DNA of 64,000 nt, from positions 1,550,001 through 1,614,000 of the forward strand of contig JAEHOE010000006.1 in the NCBI GenBank assembly GCA_016858145.1. The letters are read 5' to 3'. The stretch's first letter is position 1. Each line of letters begins with the position of its first letter. Shown one piece after another: positions 59,170 to 64,000 of the stretch. Position numbers and translations under genes: made by a program. The stretch is from Edaphochlamys debaryana. Its lineage: Eukaryota > Chlorophyta > Chlorophyceae > Chlamydomonadales. The notes under the pieces were generated by a model. That model saw only the letters and a program-made list of their open reading frames with translations. It was not told where the DNA came from and did not search any database.

Positions 59170-62100
59170 TTACTGCCGGGAGAAGAAGAGCGCCCTAATG
59201 CCCAGGCAACAGAGCCAGTACTTGAAGCAGCCCTCCACGCAGCCCCAGGTGGGGCCGCAAATAAGGTGCTCTTCGTGCACGTCGAGCGCGATATCGTCGA
59301 AGCCGGTGGACCTAGGCCGAGGGCAGCAAAGGAGGTGGACGTGGGGTGGGTGGGATGAGGCGCGAAAGCAGGGTATGGATGGCTTTGGGAAGGCGCGCGA
59401 GGCGATTGAGGCGAGGCAGGAGGAGGAGCAGGCTATCCAGCAGGCGGCGATGTAGGCGGCGGTGATGGAAGCGGCGGCAGAGGCAGGTGGCACCGGCCCA
59501 GATGTGGGAGCTCCAGGCGCACAGACGGCAGAGAGCACAACCGGCACGCCCCCAGTGGCCTACCAGCCACGAAACGCATAGACCACACCGCTCATTCTGA
59601 ACAGCCCCCTAGACGACGCCTTGACCCCGACCGTGGAGCGCTCGCCCCGCCATAGCGCACCAGGAGCAGAACTCGAGGCAGTTGTAGTGCGCACAGAAGT
59701 CCTTCCACTCCATCCAGAAGGTGCCGTCGTCTGCCGGCATGAAGTCCAGGGCGCGCTTCACCTGCACGCGGAGCGGAACGGCACGGGGTGGGGGTGCGGG
59801 GTCAACGAGGATGCTTGAGAGCGCGTTAAGGAAGCCGCCCGCAGCCTTGCCTTTCGAAAACTTACAGTATGGATCGCCCGAGAGTGAGGAGAGCGCTTTG
59901 CCTATCGAAACCCAATTCGCCACGAGCTGCACTGTGGTGCCTCCAGGGCGCATGCCCCTATCGTGCCCCGTCTGCCCCGCACCACACCCCTTGCCTTGCC
60001 TTGGGGTGCTGCTCCCACAGCGGGCTGTTGTCACTCCCTGCGATGCCCAAGTTGGGAGGGGCGGGAAGTTAGCGAGGTCTGAGTGCAAGCAACCAGCACT
60101 GCGAGATCTGCATAGCCCCAACGCATGCCGTATGCTTCTTGGGCCTCGCTACATCTATACCACACATCGCCACAGCAGACAGGAGGCTAGTCAGGGCTCC
60201 CGTCCCTATCTAGCAACACCGGCTCTCACATGCGCCTGCCCACTCCTGCTCGCCGAGAGGCCCAGAAGCGAGAACATGGCACGGGGGGAGGGATGGGGAG
60301 GCCGTTACAAGGCAAGCGCATTCGCAGCAGCGCAGAAGTGCATGACAGCAGCGCAGAACCGTGCCCAGCAACCGGTGGACCCCGACCCTCCGCGCCGGCC
60401 TCCAGCCCGCTCCTAGCACCTAGCTCCCTTCGACAAACTCACAAACGTGCCCCACGGGTTGCGCAGTTGCACCAGCTGGAACCGGTCCACCAGCTTTGCG
60501 TTGCACACCGCGTAGGCGTGACCCTGGGGCAGTGGGATATTACAGAGGCATGAGGCAAGAGTTCAGCCGTCACAGCACTTGGGTCGGACCCGTCACTTGG
60601 CCTCGTTTCTCACGCCCTTTCCCGCAACTGAGCGTGTGAGGCGCAGCTGCGGGATATCAGCTTCGCGACCCTTAGCCACGCCCCCGGCACTGACGCCACC
60701 TGCGCCCCTGCTGACTCCCCACCTGCACGATACCGTTGACGTTCTGGGTGTCGTTCCCGCCGCCCGCGTTGGAGGCAGCAAGGAACGCGCGCTTGCGGTT
60801 GTACCACAGCAGCGTCTGGGGGCCGTGGAGTTGTTGCGGCATTTGTGAACACCTCGGTGACCGCCAAGCCCGCGCACCTCACCACAACCCTCACCCCTCC
60901 TCAGCCTCATCGTGCCGAGCAGCCGCAGAGCACCCTCCTCAGGGCTGCCCTCGCATCCCTGACCGCACCGCACCCCTGACCGCACCGCACAGGGTCCGGC
61001 TCTCACCGGCCCCCCATGCCCACAGTCACCTCACCCCCGCCCATCCCCCCCTCGACCCCGCCCACCGAGAACATCTCCTCGCTGCCCAGGTCGTCGTCCG
61101 TGGGGCGGACCATGACGTCGTAGCCCCCGCCGCCCTGCTTGGCCTGGTGCACCATCTCGTAGCGCCGCCAGCGGCCGGTCTGGGGGTGGGGCGAAGGTGC
61201 GTGCGAGGCGTGTGCGTGGCAAGAGGAGCGCTGACCTGGACTGGGGCGGGCTGGAGGTCAGAGCGCGTGGTTGAGCTATGAGCCGGGCTGTCCGCCGCTC
61301 GCCCTCCTGCATACCTTGGCATCCGCCTTGAACTGCGAAGGCACGAGGACACAGACACGGGTGGATCGTCAGTGGGGGCCCGTCCAGTGCGGCATCGAAC
61401 GGCAGGGCCGTCAGGTCTTCTGCTGTGCCCGTGCACCCGTCGTACAAGTGCGGTGCTGCCATACCTTGAACACGTAATCGCCAGTCAGGCACTCGAGCGC
61501 CCACCTGCACGGACGCAGCACCGAAGGGTGGGTCAAGCACGCAATTGCTGCAGCAGGCGCAACCCGTGCAGTCCGAGGCTGGCGGAACGCCGTTGCCTGC
61601 AGTGCTGCGGTCCTGGTGACGGACTCGGGTGTCATTCGCCCCCCCTGGCCCACCCACATTGTGTGGCCTCCGTCTAGGTTGGCGTACGAGCCCTGCAAGG
61701 CCGGCCGGAGGCAGGGAGGGACCGCTTGAAGCAAGCGTGCTATGCGCCAGAAAACATAGGGAGGGAGGGCTGCCGTGTTCCTAGGCCGCCATGGCACACA
61801 CAGGCTGGAACTCCAGTGCGACATTGACAGTCGCCTCGCTTGCCCCTGCATTCCCGGCCCTTCCCCACCTTGAACTTGGCCACCGCCTTCTCCAGCAGCA
61901 GCACCCAGGCCTCGTCGCCGTTGGGCTTGGCGAAGATGGACTGCACGCAGGGGGGAGCGGCAACTGTCGCAGCTCAGCTCTAACCTGACTGCGCCTCGCA
62001 GGTAAGCCCAAGCGGCATCGATTGCGACGCGCTTACGTAATGGAGTTGGGCGTTTTCAGAGCTCCCCAACAGCGGCCCTCATCCAATCTACTCTGCTTCC

Positions 62101-63516
62101 TGTCACACGCTCCCCGCGCACCTGGCCTTGCTGGTTGCAGGGGATCCAGTCGTCAATGACCACCGTGACCCATTTGTCCTTGGGCGCGTCGTACAGCCGT
62201 ATCCGGTACTTGCCGTAATGCGTGTACTCCTTAGTAAGGAACACCTGGCGCGAGGGAGTTTCCATAAGCATAGCGCTCCCGGTCAAGTGGCTGGGTTGCA
62301 TGCTGCCCCCACAGCCTGCTCCATCCCTGCTGGCCCTGCACCCTCCCACCTGCTGCACCGCCCCCTCCCTATTCGCCAGGCACGCCAGGGCGGACATGAG
62401 CCAGCAGTCGCCCAGCCCGCCCTGGGCGATGTCCGCGGGCTCAATCTTGCCCGCGAACAGCTTGGCGCCTGTCTTGCTGCTGGCAGCGACGATGTCACCT
62501 ATCCGCCGCCTGCAGGTGGTGACCGCACACAGACATGTTGAGGGGTGACTGCCGAAGCCATAGAGGGCTGTAGCTCGACACGGTGAGGAGCCGAGGCAGC
62601 TCTGCCTGGCTTGGCCCGTCTTTCCGCAACCACCCCAAGGTGTTCTGGCCGGATTGCCCACTAACAAGCCCCGTCAGCAGGCCTGATATCCGTGAAGCTC
62701 AGCCCTATACCCCGCTGTCGGGCAGCAGCCTTGTCCGGAACAATCACGCACCACTTGACCTCCGCATCAATCTGCTCGGGGGACTTGCCCTCCCATGCCC
62801 CGATGGACCGAGCGGTTGGCGGAAAGGCCTTGTCCTTCAAGCATCATTGTCGGCATAGCGTGGAAGGTGGGGGGAGGGTTTGTTACAGGTGATGATTGAG
62901 GTAGCCCCTTTTCACCTCACCCCTGTTGCCCGTGTCGTCTGGTGCCCAACCGCCCGGGCCTCACTTTGTAGGTGCACGAGCAGCACACGCAGAGACCGCA
63001 CAGGACTCCACGCGCCATGCGTTTGCCGTACGTGAACAGGCATCCCAGGAAGTAGATCCTGCAACACGTGGGACGCAGCAGCACGGATATCTCGTTGTCC
63101 GTTGCCGTGTTCAGGAGGCCCCCTTACCCTCCCACCCTCCCCCCTTGCCAAACCTGATGGCTTGGACGAGGAGAACGACGGGCCAGAAAATGCATCTGCG
63201 AGGCGAAGTGTGGCAGAAGCCGGTAGTCATCAACTGGATTCCCCTCAACGCTGCCATCTCTTGTCTCTGGGACTCCGGGCCCGCCAACCCCTTGGTGCGG
63301 GCAGCAGTTGGGGCCTATCCTCAGTACCGGGGCCGCCCTTGCCCCTACCGTATCCTTCCCTCCCTGCATGAGCCCAACTTGCTTGAAGAGCCACAGCAGC
63401 GTGGATCCCTTTGCCGGGGGCGGCGGTGTCGCAGCGGGGTCTGGCATGCCTCTGCTTGCGGCCCCAACGCCTGAGTTGCCGAAGGTGAAGCGTGCCTCAG
63501 CCGGTGCTGGGCGGCC
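59170..63516 (-). CDS. Membrane-associated calpain (C2 family cysteine protease), 5' end unresolved
   Basis: A calcium-type cysteine protease. Seventeen exons keep phase and give 484 residues: 63383-63516, 63154-63195, 62965-63058, 62683-62834, 62350-62509, 62122-62244, 61869-61940, 61658-61692, 61465-61504, 61316-61333, 61066-61179, 60723-60815, 60443-60523, 60230-60245, 60000-60037, 59661-59761, 59170-59311. The catalytic triad is complete: Cys in GGLGDCWLMSALA, His in GHAYAV, Asn in LRNPWG. The 16-nt exon at 60230-60245 supplies EWAGA and completes the conserved NPWG-x2-EW-x-G-x-WSDNSPLW block. DDGTFWMEWKDFCAHYNCLE closes the protease core. Before it lies a membrane segment (CIFWPVVLLVQAIRIYFLGC) and a Cys cluster (GLCVCCSCTYK); the end has another Cys-rich stretch (GCVEGCFKYWLCCLGI). 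Both suggest membrane attachment or acylation. No C2 or EF-hand domain is visible. Three introns appear to use GC donors. The first exon(s) and start codon lie upstream of 63516 and were not found. Confidence 0.88.
60230..60245 (-). other. 16-nt microexon of the calpain gene
   Basis: It is flanked by GCAG on the acceptor side and GTGAGA on the donor side. It reads GAG TGG GCA GGC GCA T and links phase 0 to phase 1. The split codon T|GG restores the invariant Trp of the calpain WSD motif. Without it the flanking exons do not join in frame. Confidence 0.85.
62008..62093. repeat. Dispersed repeat family B, copy 2 (intronic)
   Basis: Second copy of the 50276-50361 repeat, lying in the calpain intron between exons 62122-62244 and 61869-61940, in antisense orientation to that gene. 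Confidence 0.85.
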
Positions 63517-64000
63517 CTGTTGAACACATGACCCTGCCCGCCTGCTGGCGTGCCGGGCGCGTCAGCCTTTGAGTTGCCTGAAGGCTAAGCTGGCCGTTGG
63601 GCGGGGTGCTTTCTCCCGCGGCCCGGTCGGGAAGAAGAGTCAATTGTAGCGAAGTCAGCGGTGTTTCTCAACACAAGACAGCTGACAGTTTGTTGGGTAA
63701 GGAGCTCTTAGCCGGGCGTTCTTGTTCACCGATACGACCGGCAAGAGGTCCCGGCCGGCAACTAGACCGGGTTCGGTGAACCCCGCATCACAGAACGAAC
63801 CATGGCAGCCCACCGGTCTCCCCACACGCGTGTCCCCTCACCTGTGAACTGCAACGTATTCTTTGATCGCTTAGCTTAGGAGTCTACTGGCAACAGCGCG
63901 CAATACCTGTTTTTATCGCGCTCGAAGGCCAGGCGGGCAGGGTGCTCTTTCACTTCCTGTCTCACGACCGCTAGCCTGTGTATCTAGCTTACGCGATAGG
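63517..64000. other. Upstream region of calpain, no exon resolved
   Basis: The calpain 5' exon(s) should lie here or beyond the window. I could not find an ATG-containing exon with a phase-compatible donor. No other feature is recognised. Confidence 0.35.

Noticed and set aside
50276..62093. Repeat family B as introner elements that created the introns
   Set aside because: The copies have opposite orientations relative to the host genes and do not reach the splice sites, unlike introners.

Overview
The window is a piece of a GC-rich eukaryotic nuclear genome, most likely a chlorophyte green alga of the Chlamydomonas/Volvox (volvocine) type. The evidence is: genes broken by many short GT-AG introns that are G- or C-rich; Ala/Gly/Pro-rich low-complexity protein tails; TGTAA polyadenylation signals downstream of most genes; a plant-type SBP-box transcription factor; and a glutamine synthetase whose 382-residue length and N-terminus match the volvocine cytosolic enzyme as I remember it. 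No bacterial, phage, plasmid or CRISPR features are visible. I built exon models by joining consensus splice sites and checking that reading phase is kept across every junction. Phase closes for all eleven genes except at the two ends that are not resolved (3' end of the first gene, 5' end of the last).

Layout from left to right. (1) 1-7466, minus: large single-pass membrane glycoprotein with a Notch/LNR-like Cys cluster, 3' end outside the window; one intron carries a complete 537-bp hAT-type MITE. (2) 8846-16238, minus: 1747-residue SBP-box transcription factor of the SPL1/CRR1 class. (3) 17152-19963, plus: small two-helix membrane protein with a very long polypurine intron. (4) 21370-24586, minus: glutamine synthetase. 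(5) 24587-27550: gene-poor stretch with one copy of a dispersed repeat. (6) 27551-33153, minus: ankyrin-repeat protein; its last intron holds the second repeat copy. (7) 33612-37166, plus: COQ6-like flavin monooxygenase. (8) 39311-41644, minus: GDP-mannose-type nucleotide-sugar transporter. (9) 41974-44016, plus: Elongator subunit ELP6. (10) 44744-46133, minus: YPPQPG-repeat protein. (11) 46462-49146, plus: glycerophosphodiester phosphodiesterase. (12) 49837-55228, plus: CDKL-type protein kinase with a tail of about 950 residues. (13) 55229-59169: gene-free convergent interval. (14) 59170 to about 63516, minus: membrane-associated calpain, 5' end unresolved.

There is no operon logic. The genes are unrelated housekeeping and signalling functions. 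Four adjacent pairs are head-to-head with intervals of about 330-910 bp (SBP factor/small membrane protein; ankyrin/COQ6; transporter/ELP6; YPPQPG/GDPD), so shared bidirectional promoters are possible.

I did not find a clearly new multi-gene system. The best leads are: the intact hAT MITE with 8-bp target duplication; the YPPQPG gene, in which four consecutive internal exons are exact multiples of 18 bp and all interrupt a glycine codon; the calpain gene with a 16-nt microexon and three apparent GC-AG introns; an SBP domain in which Gln replaces a zinc-ligand His; and two families of dispersed intronic repeats.
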